Assembly: GCF_031583065.1 (NCBI RefSeq)
Contig: NZ_CP134053.1
Coordinates: forward strand, 4,712,001-4,776,000
Length of the DNA stretch: 64,000 bases
Origin: Streptomyces sp. CGMCC 4.7035
Lineage (GTDB): Bacteria > Actinomycetota > Actinomycetes > Streptomycetales > Streptomycetaceae
Direction of reading: 5' to 3'
The first letter of the stretch is position 1. Each line of letters starts with the position of its first letter. The notes under the pieces were generated by a model. It was not told the DNA's origin. It saw nothing but the letters and a program-made list of their open reading frames with translations, and ran no database searches. A program made the translations under genes and the position numbers. Of this stretch, positions 39,760 through 48,554 are shown piece after piece.

Positions 39760-40392
39760 ATGGACAGCCTGAAAATCCTGCCGCTCGCCGTCACGATGAT
39801 GGTGGGGCCGCAGATCATGTCCGCGGTCGTCCTCGTGACGGTGCGCGAAGCGGTGCGCGTCTCGCTCGCGTTCCTCCTCGGCGTCGCCGTCGCCACGACG
39901 GCGGGCGTCGCGATCATGCGCGGTCTGGCCGCCCTTCTCGGTTCGGCGGTCGACCTGGGCGACCCCTCCCAGGACGGCTCCCTCGGGCTGATCATCCAGT
40001 ACGTGCTGGTCGGCCTGCTCGCCGCCGCGGCGGTCAAGAACTGGGTGGGGCGGGAGACGATCGAGCCGCCCGCGTGGCTGGGGACACTGATGTCCGCGAC
40101 ACCGGGACGCGCCTTCAGGGTCGGCCTGCTGATCATCCTGCTGATGCCGTCGGACCTCATCGTGATGGCGACCGTCGGCGTCCATCTGGAGCAGACCGGG
40201 GGGAGCTTCGCGGCGGCCCTGCCCTTCATCGCGCTGACCGTGCTGATCGCCGCGCTGCCGCTGCTCGCCTACCTGCTGTTCCGGCGACGGGCGGAGGCGG
40301 CCATGCCGCGCGTGCGGGACTGGATGAACGCGAACAGTTGGCTGGTCAACATCGTGGTCTGCGTCATCTTCATCGTGCTCATCCTCACCTGA
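39760..40392 (+). CDS. GAP-family membrane protein (Sap, sulfolipid-1-addressing protein type)
   Basis: A 210-residue six-helix protein of the GAP/Sap family, relatives of which help transport glycopeptidolipids or sulfolipids in mycobacteria. Motifs: ILPLAVTMMVGPQIMSAVVL at the N-terminus, FLLGVAVATTAGVAIM, RVGLLIILLMPSDLIVMATV, and the last helix WLVNIVVCVIFIVLILT. It begins 17 nt after the previous gene and is probably cotranscribed. What it moves in Streptomyces is unknown. Confidence 0.85.
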   Translation: MDSLKILPLAVTMMVGPQIMSAVVLVTVREAVRVSLAFLLGVAVATTAGVAIMRGLAALLGSAVDLGDPSQDGSLGLIIQYVLVGLLAAAAVKNWVGRETIEPPAWLGTLMSATPGRAFRVGLLIILLMPSDLIVMATVGVHLEQTGGSFAAALPFIALTVLIAALPLLAYLLFRRRAEAAMPRVRDWMNANSWLVNIVVCVIFIVLILT

Positions 40393-40445
40393 GGAGTCGC
40401 ACCCGAGGAGTCGCACCTGAGGAATCGCACCCGAGGAGTCGCACC
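40390..40445. repeat. Four tandem 14-bp repeats starting at the GAP-family stop codon
   Basis: The unit (T/C)GAGGAGTCGCACC is repeated four times, and the first copy contains the TGA stop of the upstream gene. Each copy carries a GAGGAG that resembles a Shine-Dalgarno, but no start codon follows. Confidence 0.9.
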
Positions 40446-40615
40446 GAGCAGTCACCCGCGCTCCGTCGGGGCACACCCCGCACACCCACCGCCCGTGCTG
40501 CGCGCACCACCCGCACCGGGTGATCCCCGGGGCTCGGCCCGGCCGCATCGTGGAGTGGTCAGGACCACTCCCCCGTCCCGGTCGCCGGGCGGTGGGCCGG
40601 CGACCGGAGGCCATC

Positions 40616-41020
40616 GTGTCCGATTACCCCCTCCTCAACGCGTTTCTCACGATGCTGTGGTTCTTCCTGTGGGTCATGTGGTTCATGCTGCTGTTCAGGG
40701 TCGTCTTCGACGTCTTCCAGGACGACAGCCTGGGCGGCTGGGCCAAGGCGGGCTGGACGCTGTTCGTCTGCGTGCTGCCCTTCGTGGGCATCCTCGTCTA
40801 CCTGATCGCCCGTGGCCGGGGCATGGGCGAGCGCGCCGTGCAGCGGGCCCAGGCCCAGGAGCAGGCGTTCCGTGCCTACGTCCAGGAGGCGGCGGCCGGT
40901 ACCCCCACGACGGGCCCGACCAAGGCGGACCAGCTGGCCAAACTGGCCGGCCTGCACGACCACGGCGACATCACCGACGCGGAGTACGAGACGGCGAAGG
41001 CCAAGGTTCTCGCCGCCTGA
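40616..41020 (+). CDS. Membrane protein with PLDc_N-like region and C-terminal SHOCT domain
   Basis: 134 residues: two N-terminal helices (FLTMLWFFLWVMWFMLLFRV and AGWTLFVCVLPFVGILVYLI) resembling the PLDc_N-like membrane module. A helical linker follows, then a C-terminal SHOCT domain (ADQLAKLAGLHDHGDITDAE, then YETAKAKVL). SHOCT is a short oligomerisation-type motif. GTG 40616 is chosen because GGAGG lies 7 nt before it. Such proteins are widespread in Streptomyces; their role is unknown. Confidence 0.88.
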   Translation: MSDYPLLNAFLTMLWFFLWVMWFMLLFRVVFDVFQDDSLGGWAKAGWTLFVCVLPFVGILVYLIARGRGMGERAVQRAQAQEQAFRAYVQEAAAGTPTTGPTKADQLAKLAGLHDHGDITDAEYETAKAKVLAA

Positions 41021-41053
41021 GCGGACCCGGGGTACCGCGAAGGAAGCGTGCTC

Positions 41054-41251
41054 ATGCACTACGAGATCCGCGTCGACGGTCAGATGTCGGAGACGCTCAC
41101 CAAGGCGTTCCCGGAACTGGAGAGCTTCGTCGTGCCCCACCAGACCGTGCTGTTCGGCCAGGTCACCGACGAGGCGCAGCTGTACGGCCTGCTGGCGCGC
41201 TGCCGATCCATGGGGTTGCACGTGGTGGAGATGCGGCGCCTGCCCGAGTGA
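41054..41251 (+). CDS. Small conserved-looking protein of unknown function (65 aa)
   Basis: A 65-residue soluble protein: HYEIRVDGQMSETLTKAFPE, a middle VVPHQTVLFGQV, and the end LARCRSMGLHVVEMRRLPE. The alternating hydrophobic strands and helix suggest a compact beta-alpha-beta fold. AAGGAAG lies seven nt before ATG 41054; GTG 41048 is too close to it. It is 33 nt after the SHOCT gene and convergent with the LuxR-family regulator, only 7 nt apart. I do not recognise a family. Confidence 0.65.
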   Translation: MHYEIRVDGQMSETLTKAFPELESFVVPHQTVLFGQVTDEAQLYGLLARCRSMGLHVVEMRRLPE

Positions 41252-41258
41252 GCGCGCC

Positions 41259-43949
41259 TCACAGAAGGTGCAGCTCCCGGGCCCTGCGCACCGCCTCGCC
41301 CCGTCGGGTGGCCGCGAGCTTGCGGTAGAGGCTCTTCAGGTGGGTCTTGACGGTGTTCACCGACAGATACAGATCGGCGGCGATCTCCTCCGTCGACATC
41401 ATCTGCGCCAGCCGTTCCAGGACCTCCTGCTCACGCTCGCTGAGCGGCTCGGTCACCGGCGCGGGACCGCAGTCGGGCGCGCCCGCCGCCGGGGCGTTCC
41501 CGACCAGCGAGGCCGGCAGCCAGTCGTGCCCCTGCGCCAGGTCCGGCCGACGGCGTGCCAGCCTTCGCAGCCAGGGGCCGGACTCCAGGAACGGCCGTCG
41601 CAGACGCTCCGGCCGGGCCACGGACAGGGCCCGTGCGACGAGGCGCTGGGCCTCGGGCCCGTCGCCCAGTGCGTCGGCGGTCTGCGCCCGCGCCAGCAGT
41701 GCCCGTACCGTGATGGCCGGCCCCTCGCCGTGCCCGGTGGGGAGCGCCGTGAGCAGGTCGAGTGCCGCTTCGCCCTCGCCGGTGGCCAGCCGGGCGCGAG
41801 CCGCGGCCACCACGTTCTCCGGGGAGGTGGCCCCTTCGTCCTCGAGTACCTGCCGCGCGGCCTGCGGACGGCCGTCGGCCAGGTACGCGTGGGACATCCC
41901 CAGGGCCGTTCGGTCGTTCACCCAGGGCGAGGGCTCGACGACGGCGGGCGGTTGCCCCAGTTCCTCCAGGAGCCGCAGGGCCGCGCGCGGGTGGCCCCGG
42001 GCGAGCAGAAGGCGGGAACGCAGCAGTGCCAGCCCGGCGGTGACGATGGGATCGCGCGGGACGGCGGAGGAGGCGGCGTGGTCGAGGTGGGTGCGTGCCG
42101 CGACGAGGTCGTCACGGTCGATGGCGACGGCGGCCAGCACGAGCTGGGCGACACCGGTCCGGGCGGCGGGTGGCAGACCTGAGCGCTCCGCCTCGGCGAC
42201 CGCCTCCCGGGCGTGTGTCTCGGCGCGGCCCGGCCAACCGTGCAGGAAGTCGATCAGGGCCAGCCTGCTGAGGCACTCGTGCCGCGGGAACGCGGTCTCC
42301 GGCCCGGCTTCCGCCCTCGCGGCGGCGGACAGCGCGGACTGCGCGGCGTCGAACCGTCCCGCCCACAGCTCGGCCGATCCCAGGTCCGTGAGCATGAGGG
42401 CGGGCAGTTCCGGGTGCTGGGCGAGGCGCTCGGCGGGGAGGGCACGCTCCGCCGCCGCCACGTCCTCGGCGGCTGCCTCGGCGAGGTCCGCCGAACCGGT
42501 CATCCTGGCGGCGAGGACGCGCAGCAGGGCACAGCTGAGCCGCAGGGCCGCGGAGCCGGGTGCCTCGTCGGTGGGCAGGTTCTCCTCGGCGCGGCGCAGC
42601 CGGTCCAGGCCGCGGTCGAGGTCGTGGCGGGCCAGTTCCCGGGCGGCGCGCACCAGGTCCGCGGCCGCTCCGCAGGCGTCCGGGGACATCCGGGAGAAGA
42701 GTTCGTCGAGGCGCTCGGCGTCGAGTCCGGTCAGCAGCCGCCCGATCGCCAGCTCGTCGATGAACCGGGTGGCGGCCAGCTCCCAGTCGCCCGCGTCCGC
42801 AGCGTGCGGGAGGGCCTCGGCCAGTTGTCCGGCCTCGCTCAGCCAGCGCGCTGCCCTGCGGTGGAGCTCGGGTTCGAGTCCGGGGTGCCGGACGCGCAGA
42901 TGAACCCGGAGGATCTCGGCGAACAGGGGGTGGAGCCGGTACCAGGAGTGGCCGATGGCCTCGACGAAGGCGTTCGCGCGGTGCAGCGCCGCCAGGATCG
43001 CTTCCGCGTCCTGACGGCCCGTGAGGGCGTTGGCGAGCTCGGGGTGGATCTGTTCGAGGATGCTCGTGCGCAACAGCAGGTCCTGCGTCTCGGCCGGCTG
43101 TGTGTCGAGCACCTCGGCGAGCAGGAAGTCGGCGAGCGTGCTCCGGCCCGCCTCGAAGTCCTTGAGGAAGAGCGCCGGTTCGTCGGCGCCCTGCGCCGCC
43201 AGGAGGCACAGTCGCAGTCCGGCGGCCCAGCCTCCGGTGCGCTCCGTCAGCGCCCGCGTGCCCTCGTCGGAAAGGCGCATGCCGTGACGGCTCAGCAGCT
43301 CGGCCGTCTCCTCGGGACGGAACGCCAGGTCGGCGCCGCGGATGTCGGTGACCTCACCGGCGGCCCGGTAGCGGTGCAGCGGCAGCAGGGGCTCCGTGCG
43401 GCTGAGGATCAGCAGCCGCAGTCCGTCGCCCGAGTGCCGGAGGACGAACTGGAGTTCCTCGGCGATGTCCGCCGAGGCGGCCACCCGGTCGAACTCGTCG
43501 AGGACGAGGATGAAGGGCTCCGCCCGCCGGCTCAGCTGAGCGGCGAGCCTGGTCAGCAGCGAGTGGTCCACCTCGCCGGAACGGGCCGGGCTGCCGATCT
43601 CGTCTGGGGACGCGAGCCCGTGTCGCCGCAGCGACTCCAGCACGTAGGTCCAGAAGACGCCGGGCCCGTTGTCCTCGGGCTCCACCGTCAGCCAGGCCAC
43701 GCGGCCCGGTGGGCCCTCGTCGGCGATCCAGTCGGCGACGAGGAGGGTCTTGCCGGCTCCCGCGGGCCCGTTGACCAGCGTCACCGGCCCTTCCACGCCC
43801 TGGCGCAGCCGCTCCGTCAGACGCGGCCTGCGCACATACGTCTTCGGGGGGACGGGCACGCTGAACCGCGCGGCCAGCACGGGGTCGCCGTTCGGTGCCA
43901 CGGGTCCCGCCTGCGGGGCCCGGTCTCCGCCGGGTGTCGTACGCGGCAT
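41259..43949 (-). CDS. Large ATP-binding LuxR-family regulator (MalT/LAL-like)
   Basis: An 896-residue STAND-type regulator. An N-terminal NTPase has Walker A NGPAGAGKTLLVADW (about residues 56-70) and Walker B-like FILVLDEFDRVA. Winged-helix and TPR-like arrays follow through the middle. A C-terminal LuxR HTH occupies the last 60 residues (PLSEREQEVLERLAQMMSTE, then IAADLYLSVNTVKTHLKSLY). By analogy with MalT, ligand and ATP binding would drive oligomerisation and promoter activation. I chose ATG 43949 (GGTGGGTGAC upstream). It is convergent with the membrane-protein run and upstream of nothing obvious, so its targets are unknown. Confidence 0.92.
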   Translation of the reverse strand: MPRTTPGGDRAPQAGPVAPNGDPVLAARFSVPVPPKTYVRRPRLTERLRQGVEGPVTLVNGPAGAGKTLLVADWIADEGPPGRVAWLTVEPEDNGPGVFWTYVLESLRRHGLASPDEIGSPARSGEVDHSLLTRLAAQLSRRAEPFILVLDEFDRVAASADIAEELQFVLRHSGDGLRLLILSRTEPLLPLHRYRAAGEVTDIRGADLAFRPEETAELLSRHGMRLSDEGTRALTERTGGWAAGLRLCLLAAQGADEPALFLKDFEAGRSTLADFLLAEVLDTQPAETQDLLLRTSILEQIHPELANALTGRQDAEAILAALHRANAFVEAIGHSWYRLHPLFAEILRVHLRVRHPGLEPELHRRAARWLSEAGQLAEALPHAADAGDWELAATRFIDELAIGRLLTGLDAERLDELFSRMSPDACGAAADLVRAARELARHDLDRGLDRLRRAEENLPTDEAPGSAALRLSCALLRVLAARMTGSADLAEAAAEDVAAAERALPAERLAQHPELPALMLTDLGSAELWAGRFDAAQSALSAAARAEAGPETAFPRHECLSRLALIDFLHGWPGRAETHAREAVAEAERSGLPPAARTGVAQLVLAAVAIDRDDLVAARTHLDHAASSAVPRDPIVTAGLALLRSRLLLARGHPRAALRLLEELGQPPAVVEPSPWVNDRTALGMSHAYLADGRPQAARQVLEDEGATSPENVVAAARARLATGEGEAALDLLTALPTGHGEGPAITVRALLARAQTADALGDGPEAQRLVARALSVARPERLRRPFLESGPWLRRLARRRPDLAQGHDWLPASLVGNAPAAGAPDCGPAPVTEPLSEREQEVLERLAQMMSTEEIAADLYLSVNTVKTHLKSLYRKLAATRRGEAVRRARELHLL

Positions 43950-44162
43950 GTCACCCACCACAGCACCCCAGCTCGTGTAGCCGGACAGTCCCCCTTTGAT
44001 CTTCACGCCATGCCCGGAAAGCCGCAACGGAGACGGCGAGGCGCCGGGCCGTGGTCCGGCCCGACGCTCACGCCGGCAACCGGTCCTGCCGCCCTCCGCT
44101 CCGTTCGGCGACGCGTCCCCCCGCCCGCCGCTCACATCGGCGACGCGTCCCGCCGGCCCGGC

Positions 44163-45077
44163 CTATTCCGGCGGCGTGGGCGTGTCATGCGTCCGGTACA
44201 TGGCCTGTATGTCCAGTTCCAGCTGCACCGTCGGTCCCACCACCGCGATGCCCCGGGCCAACATCGAACGCCAGTTCAGCGTGTAGTCCTCGCGATGCAG
44301 TTCCGCCTTCGCCAGGGCGGCGCAGCGCAGCTCCTCGCCGTAGCCGCCGTTCACGGTGCCCAGGTACGTCGTGTCCAGTGACACGGAGCGGCTCACGCCG
44401 TGCATCGTCAGGGAACCCTGGAGCATCCACTTGCTGCCGCCGCGGTACGTGAAGCGCGTGCTCGCGAAGTCGATGTACGGGAAGCGCTCGACGTCCAGGA
44501 AGTCCGCGGAGCGCAGGTGGTTGTCACGGGTGGTGTTGCCTGTGTTGATGCTGGACGCGTCGATGCGGACGTGGACGCGGGAATCGGTCATGTCCTGGGC
44601 GACCTGGATACCGCCGTCGAAGCGTTCGAAGCGGCCATGGACGTGGCCCATGCCGACGTGTTTGGCGATGAAGCGGATCGCCGTGTGCGGCGGGTCGAAG
44701 AGCCAGGGGCCGGGCGTCGGCAGTTGCAGGGTCTGGGCCGGCTGGAGCCAGACACGCTCGGGAGCCGCCGCCGCGCCCGCGAGGACTTCGACCGTCTCAC
44801 GGTGCGGCTGCAGTCCCTCCGCCGCGATCAGCAGGCTGTACCGTCCGGGCGGCAGCGCCGCCAGGAAGAAGCCGTACGGGTCGGTCGTGCCGCGGACCGC
44901 CACGCGGTGCGTGTCGAGCGCGGTGACGGTGACGTCCGCGGCGGCCATGGCCGAGCCCATCGGGTCGACGACCTCGCGGGCCATGCCACCGGCGCCGGGC
45001 GGGAGGGGGAGCGAGAGGCCCGCCGCCTCGGCAGGGAAGCCCTTGGGCCGCCTACGCCGCAGCAATACGAGGGCCAT
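44163..45077 (-). CDS. YceI-family protein with N-terminal carboxypeptidase-regulatory-like domain
   Basis: A 304-residue protein in two parts. Residues about 35-110 form a prealbumin-like/CarboxypepD_reg-like domain (VTVTALDTHRVAVRGTTDPY, then LPPGRYSLLIAAEGLQP). Residues about 125-300 form a YceI lipocalin-like barrel (FDPPHTAIRFIAKHVGMGHV, SSINTGNTTRDNHLRSADFL, LTMHGVSRSVSLD). YceI proteins bind isoprenoid-type lipids. No signal peptide is evident, since the N-terminus is Arg-rich (LLRRRRPKG). ATG 45077 has GAAAGG eight nt upstream. Confidence 0.9.
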   Translation of the reverse strand: MALVLLRRRRPKGFPAEAAGLSLPLPPGAGGMAREVVDPMGSAMAAADVTVTALDTHRVAVRGTTDPYGFFLAALPPGRYSLLIAAEGLQPHRETVEVLAGAAAAPERVWLQPAQTLQLPTPGPWLFDPPHTAIRFIAKHVGMGHVHGRFERFDGGIQVAQDMTDSRVHVRIDASSINTGNTTRDNHLRSADFLDVERFPYIDFASTRFTYRGGSKWMLQGSLTMHGVSRSVSLDTTYLGTVNGGYGEELRCAALAKAELHREDYTLNWRSMLARGIAVVGPTVQLELDIQAMYRTHDTPTPPE

Positions 45078-45199
45078 GATGTACACCTTTCTTCACGGGT
45101 GGCGCAGCCGTGCGAGCAGCGGATGAGAGAACGCGAAACGGCCGCACCTGAACAGGTCACACCCGTTATCGATCTTCCGGCAGACAGCTCCCGCGCAGG

Positions 45200-45216
45200 T
45201 GTCTCATTACGAGACA
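45200..45216. promoter_or_regulatory. Palindrome TGTCTC-ATTAC-GAGACA
   Basis: A perfect 6-bp inverted repeat with a 5-nt centre lies in the gap between the YceI start and the maleylacetate reductase stop, about 125 nt upstream of YceI. Its symmetry and A/T centre suggest a TetR/MarR-type operator for YceI; the regulator is not identifiable. Confidence 0.5.
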
Positions 45217-45271
45217 GTCCACGAGACGGTCCGCCCCGGACGAGCCGGAGCCGCCCCGGCAGCCCGGTGTC

Positions 45272-46360
45272 CTACTGCGGCGCCTCGGCGGACTCGGGCT
45301 CCCGCCCCTCGTACGCGGCCGTCAGAACGCCCAGTACGCCGTGTGCCGCGACGGGACGGGGATTGGCGTACGGCTCGCCCGTCACCTGAGCGGCCGCCGT
45401 CGGCAAGTCGCTTTTCTTCAGGCCGAGTTCGCGGAGCGAACGCGGCGCACCGAGGCCTCCCGCCAGCTCCCACAGGGCGCGCGGGGCGTCCTCGGCCCCG
45501 AGCGCCCGCCGCACCGCGGTCACCGCCCCCGGTGCGGCGGGCGCGTTGTACGCGAGGGCGTACGGGAGTACCACCGTGTGCGTCTCGGCGTGCGGCAGCC
45601 CGAACGTGCCGCCCAGCACATGGCACAGCTTGTGGTGCAGCCCCATGGTGGTCGCGCCGAGGCAGGTGCCGCACAGCCAGGCCCCGTACAGGGCACGGCT
45701 GCGTGCCTCCAGGTCGTCCGGGTCGGCGACGAGCAGCGGCAGCGCCTCGGCCATCGCCCTGACACCGTCTTCCGCCATGAGCGAGACCAGCGGCGAGGTG
45801 TCCGGCGCGTACAGCGCCTCGACGGCGTGCGCGAGCGCGTTGACGCCGCTGGTCACGGTGAGCGGTACCGGGAGGGAGAGGGTCAGTTCGGGGTCGTAGA
45901 CGACACTGCGCGGCTGGACGACCGGGTCGCGGCCGGTGCGCTTGACCCCGTGGTCGGTCAGGCCCCAGACCGGGGTCATCTCCGAACCCGAGTAGGTGGA
46001 CGGCACGGCGATCAGCGGGAGCCCGGTGCGCAGCGCGATCGCTTTGCCGAGGCCGATCGCGGAGCCGCCGCCGACCGCGACGCAGCCGTCGGCCCCGGCC
46101 GCCCGCGCCACCTCGACGGCCCGATGGGCGACCTCGACGGGTACGTGCATACGGGCCTCGGCGTGCACTCCCGCGCAGGAGTCGCCGAGCGCGTCGGCGA
46201 CCGTCCGCGCGACGGACTCGCCCTGGCTGCCGCAGACGACGAGCAGCCGTCGCAGACCGAGGCGTTCGGCCTCGTCCGGGGTCGCGGTCACGGACGCGCC
46301 GGGCCGGAAGACGACCCGCACCGGCCGCGTCTCGTAGGAGAAGTCGGTGGAGAACGTCAT
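45272..46360 (-). CDS. Maleylacetate reductase (iron-containing alcohol dehydrogenase family)
   Basis: A 362-residue enzyme that reduces maleylacetate to 3-oxoadipate with NAD(P)H at the end of hydroxyquinol or resorcinol degradation. The nucleotide site is CVAVGGGSAIGLGKAIAL, followed by PLIAVPSTYSGSEMTPVWGL, which is characteristic of maleylacetate reductases. Later motifs are SGVNALAHAVEALYAP and GLHHKLCHVLGGTFGLPHAE. ATG 46360 overlaps the TGA of the upstream short ORF (ATGA), so translation is coupled. An AcoR-like activator is divergent from this unit. The ring-cleaving dioxygenase expected beside it is absent or reduced to the upstream remnant. Confidence 0.9.
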   Translation of the reverse strand: MTFSTDFSYETRPVRVVFRPGASVTATPDEAERLGLRRLLVVCGSQGESVARTVADALGDSCAGVHAEARMHVPVEVAHRAVEVARAAGADGCVAVGGGSAIGLGKAIALRTGLPLIAVPSTYSGSEMTPVWGLTDHGVKRTGRDPVVQPRSVVYDPELTLSLPVPLTVTSGVNALAHAVEALYAPDTSPLVSLMAEDGVRAMAEALPLLVADPDDLEARSRALYGAWLCGTCLGATTMGLHHKLCHVLGGTFGLPHAETHTVVLPYALAYNAPAAPGAVTAVRRALGAEDAPRALWELAGGLGAPRSLRELGLKKSDLPTAAAQVTGEPYANPRPVAAHGVLGVLTAAYEGREPESAEAPQ

Positions 46361-46554
46361 GACGCACGCTCCAGTACGAGGTCGAATCGGGCATGCCCGA
46401 ACGGTTTGGGGACGCCGGACTCGCGGACCGGGCACGGGTCGAAGGCGTGCGGATCGCGGATGGCGGAGGTCTCGGCCGCTTCGGTGGCTTCGGTGGCTTC
46501 GGTGGCTTCGGTGGCTTCGGTGGCTTCGGTGGCTTCGGTGGCTTCGGTGGTCAT
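46357..46554 (-). CDS. Short repeat-containing ORF (65 aa), probable dioxygenase remnant
   Basis: GAGGAGC lies seven nt before ATG 46554 and the ORF is coupled by ATGA to maleylacetate reductase, so it is probably translated. The first 25 residues are M-T and then eight Thr-Glu-Ala triplets. The last 15 (GHARFDLVLERAS and before) resemble the C-terminal strand of intradiol ring-cleavage dioxygenases, which in many actinobacteria precede maleylacetate reductase. I infer an in-frame internal deletion of a hydroxyquinol 1,2-dioxygenase gene that kept its start and stop. The match is short and uncertain. Confidence 0.5.
   Translation of the reverse strand: MTTEATEATEATEATEATEATEATEAAETSAIRDPHAFDPCPVRESGVPKPFGHARFDLVLERAS
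46478..46549. repeat. Eight exact tandem copies of a 9-bp unit
   Basis: GCTTCGGTG repeated eight times without mismatch, encoding Thr-Glu-Ala on the minus strand (and Gly-Phe-Gly on the plus). The perfect identity points to recent slippage. Because the unit is a multiple of three, copy-number change would not shift the frame. Confidence 0.95.
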
Positions 46555-46666
46555 ACCGGCTCCTCGTCGTCGCGACGTCCCGCTTCCTCAATGGTCCCGC
46601 GTTCGGGGACAGCGCGGTGCGGCAGTTGTTGTTCCTTCAACCGCATTCGCTACGGTGGGTGGTGTC

Positions 46667-48394
46667 ATGACCACCGCAGAGCCCTCCCCCGTCGGCCCCG
46701 CCCTCGTCGGCCCCGCCCTCGCACCACTGCGTCTGGCGCGTGAGCGGTTCCTGTCGGGGCGTCCCCTGCCCGAGGGCGTACCGGAGGAGGTCGTCGCCGC
46801 CTGGCGGCGCGCGCGGTTCTTCGGGGTCCCGCACGACTTGGCGGAGGGGTCCGCCCGTCCCGAGCGGCCGGAGGAGTCGTCCCTGCTCGGCGCAGCCCGC
46901 CCTGTACTGGAACGGATCGCGTCCGCCCTCGACGCCGGCCGGTCGGTCCTCGTCCTCACCGACGAGCGACTGCGCGTACTGTGGACCGCCGGCAACGTCC
47001 CCGGCCCCTCGCCGTTGCACGACCTGTCGGAGCAGGAGGTGGGCCACAACAGCGCGGTCCTCGCCCTGCGCACCCGGCGCCGCGCCGAGGTGCACGGTCC
47101 GGAGCACTTCCTCGACCGGTGGCAGAACCTCTCGGCGGTCAGCGTCCCGGTGCTCGCACCGGGGTCCGGGCAGGCGCTCGGCACGGTGACCGTGGCGTCG
47201 GAGTTGTGCCCCGCCGGGTGCCCGCCGCATCCGGGCGCGGCGCTCGCCGAGGCCGCCGTCACGGCGGTGGAGGCAGAACTTCTCGCGCGGGCGCGACGGG
47301 CCGAGCGGGTACTGCTCGACGCCTATCTGCGGGCGGCACAGGGCCAGGACCGGGCCGTCGCCGTACTGGACGGCCGCAACCGACTGGTCAGCGCCACGGC
47401 GGAGCGGATGCTGACATCGGAGGGGCTGGCGGCCCTGGAGCGTGCGGCGGTCGCCCTGCGGCACAGGGACGTCCCTGCCGATGCCGTGCTGCCCGAGGGC
47501 GCGGGATGCACCGCGCTGGTCACCCCGGTACGCCATGAGGGTGCGGTCATCGGGGTCGTGGCCGAACTGGAGCCGTCGGGCGACCCCGCACCGCCCGCGC
47601 CGTGCCCGCCCCTTTCCCTGGCCGGCTCCTCGGTCCCCTGGCGGTACGCCGTCGGGCGCGCCGCCGAGCTGGCGCGCTCCCGGGAGCCGCTGCTGCTGAC
47701 CGGTGAGCGCGGGACGGGCAAGACGGCGCTGGCGCGGGAGCTGCTCGGCGAGCATGCCGCACGGGTCGTCGACGCCGCGGAGGACGGTCGGCCCGATCAG
47801 GCCTACGCCGAGTTGACGGACGGACGACCCCTCCTGCTCCGCCACGCCGAGCGCCTCGCACAGCCCGGCGTGGCCGCGCTCAACTCGCTGCTGGACGCAC
47901 ACCCGGACGCGCCGCTGGTGGTCACCTACACGCCCGGCACACCGCCCGGCCCCTGCCTTCAGCGGCTCCTGGACACGCTGGCCGCCCGCGCGGTCACCCT
48001 GCCCGCCCTGCGCGAACGCCCTGAGGACATCCCGGAGTTGCTGTCGGCCCTGGCGCCGCGGCCCGCACCTGGGCTGCCTCCGCTGACCTGGACGCTCGAC
48101 GCCCTGCGCGCGCTGGAGCGGTACCCGTGGCCCGGGAACGTCACCGAATTCGCCCATACCGTCCGCGCGTTGGCCGAGCACCGACGGGCGTCGGGACCCG
48201 TCCAGCGGGCCGAGCTGCCGGATGCCGTGCGCGAAGGGCCCGCGGCGCGGTACCTCAGTCCGATGGAGAACGCCGAGCGCAAAGCGATCCTGGAGGCGCT
48301 GCGCCGCCACGGTGGCAACAAGGCGCGTACGGCGGCCGCGCTGGGGATCGGCCGGGCGACGCTGTACCGCAAGCTGCGGGGCTATCGGGGCTGA
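46667..48394 (+). CDS. AcoR-like GAF / AAA / Fis-type transcriptional activator
   Basis: A 575-residue regulator with NtrC/AcoR-type layout. An N-terminal GAF-like sensor contains RSVLVLTDERLRVLWTAGNV. A second sensor-like part precedes a reduced ATPase with Walker A LLTGERGTGKTALARELL (about residues 344-361), then ALRERPEDIPELL and YPWPGNVTEF. A Fis-type HTH closes it (ERKAILEALRRHGGNKARTA, then LGIGRATLYRKL). The GAFTGA loop that contacts sigma-54 is absent, as expected since Streptomyces lacks sigma-54. It is divergent from maleylacetate reductase and likely activates it in response to an aromatic inducer (inference). ATG 46667 chosen. Confidence 0.9.
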   Translation: MTTAEPSPVGPALVGPALAPLRLARERFLSGRPLPEGVPEEVVAAWRRARFFGVPHDLAEGSARPERPEESSLLGAARPVLERIASALDAGRSVLVLTDERLRVLWTAGNVPGPSPLHDLSEQEVGHNSAVLALRTRRRAEVHGPEHFLDRWQNLSAVSVPVLAPGSGQALGTVTVASELCPAGCPPHPGAALAEAAVTAVEAELLARARRAERVLLDAYLRAAQGQDRAVAVLDGRNRLVSATAERMLTSEGLAALERAAVALRHRDVPADAVLPEGAGCTALVTPVRHEGAVIGVVAELEPSGDPAPPAPCPPLSLAGSSVPWRYAVGRAAELARSREPLLLTGERGTGKTALARELLGEHAARVVDAAEDGRPDQAYAELTDGRPLLLRHAERLAQPGVAALNSLLDAHPDAPLVVTYTPGTPPGPCLQRLLDTLAARAVTLPALRERPEDIPELLSALAPRPAPGLPPLTWTLDALRALERYPWPGNVTEFAHTVRALAEHRRASGPVQRAELPDAVREGPAARYLSPMENAERKAILEALRRHGGNKARTAAALGIGRATLYRKLRGYRG

Positions 48395-48554
48395 ACGCGA
48401 AGCCGGGGTGCCGCGGCGCAACGAGCCCCGTCGCCCCGGTGCGCGGCCGCTTCAGTAGGCTCGGTCCCTCCGGCCCGGCCCGTGGGCCCGAGTACGGGTG
48501 GGACCGGACGTCGAGCCTGGACCCTCGCGCACGACCGGAAGGCCGACAAACAAG

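Noticed and set aside
42213..44381. 722-codon plus-strand frame opposite the LuxR-family regulator
   Set aside because: Shadow of a well-supported 896-residue regulator; composition is typical of antisense frames in GC-rich DNA.
46393..46743. Plus-strand Gly-Phe-Gly repeat frame
   Set aside because: The opposite strand has the ribosome-binding site and ATGA coupling, so the Thr-Glu-Ala reading is preferred.
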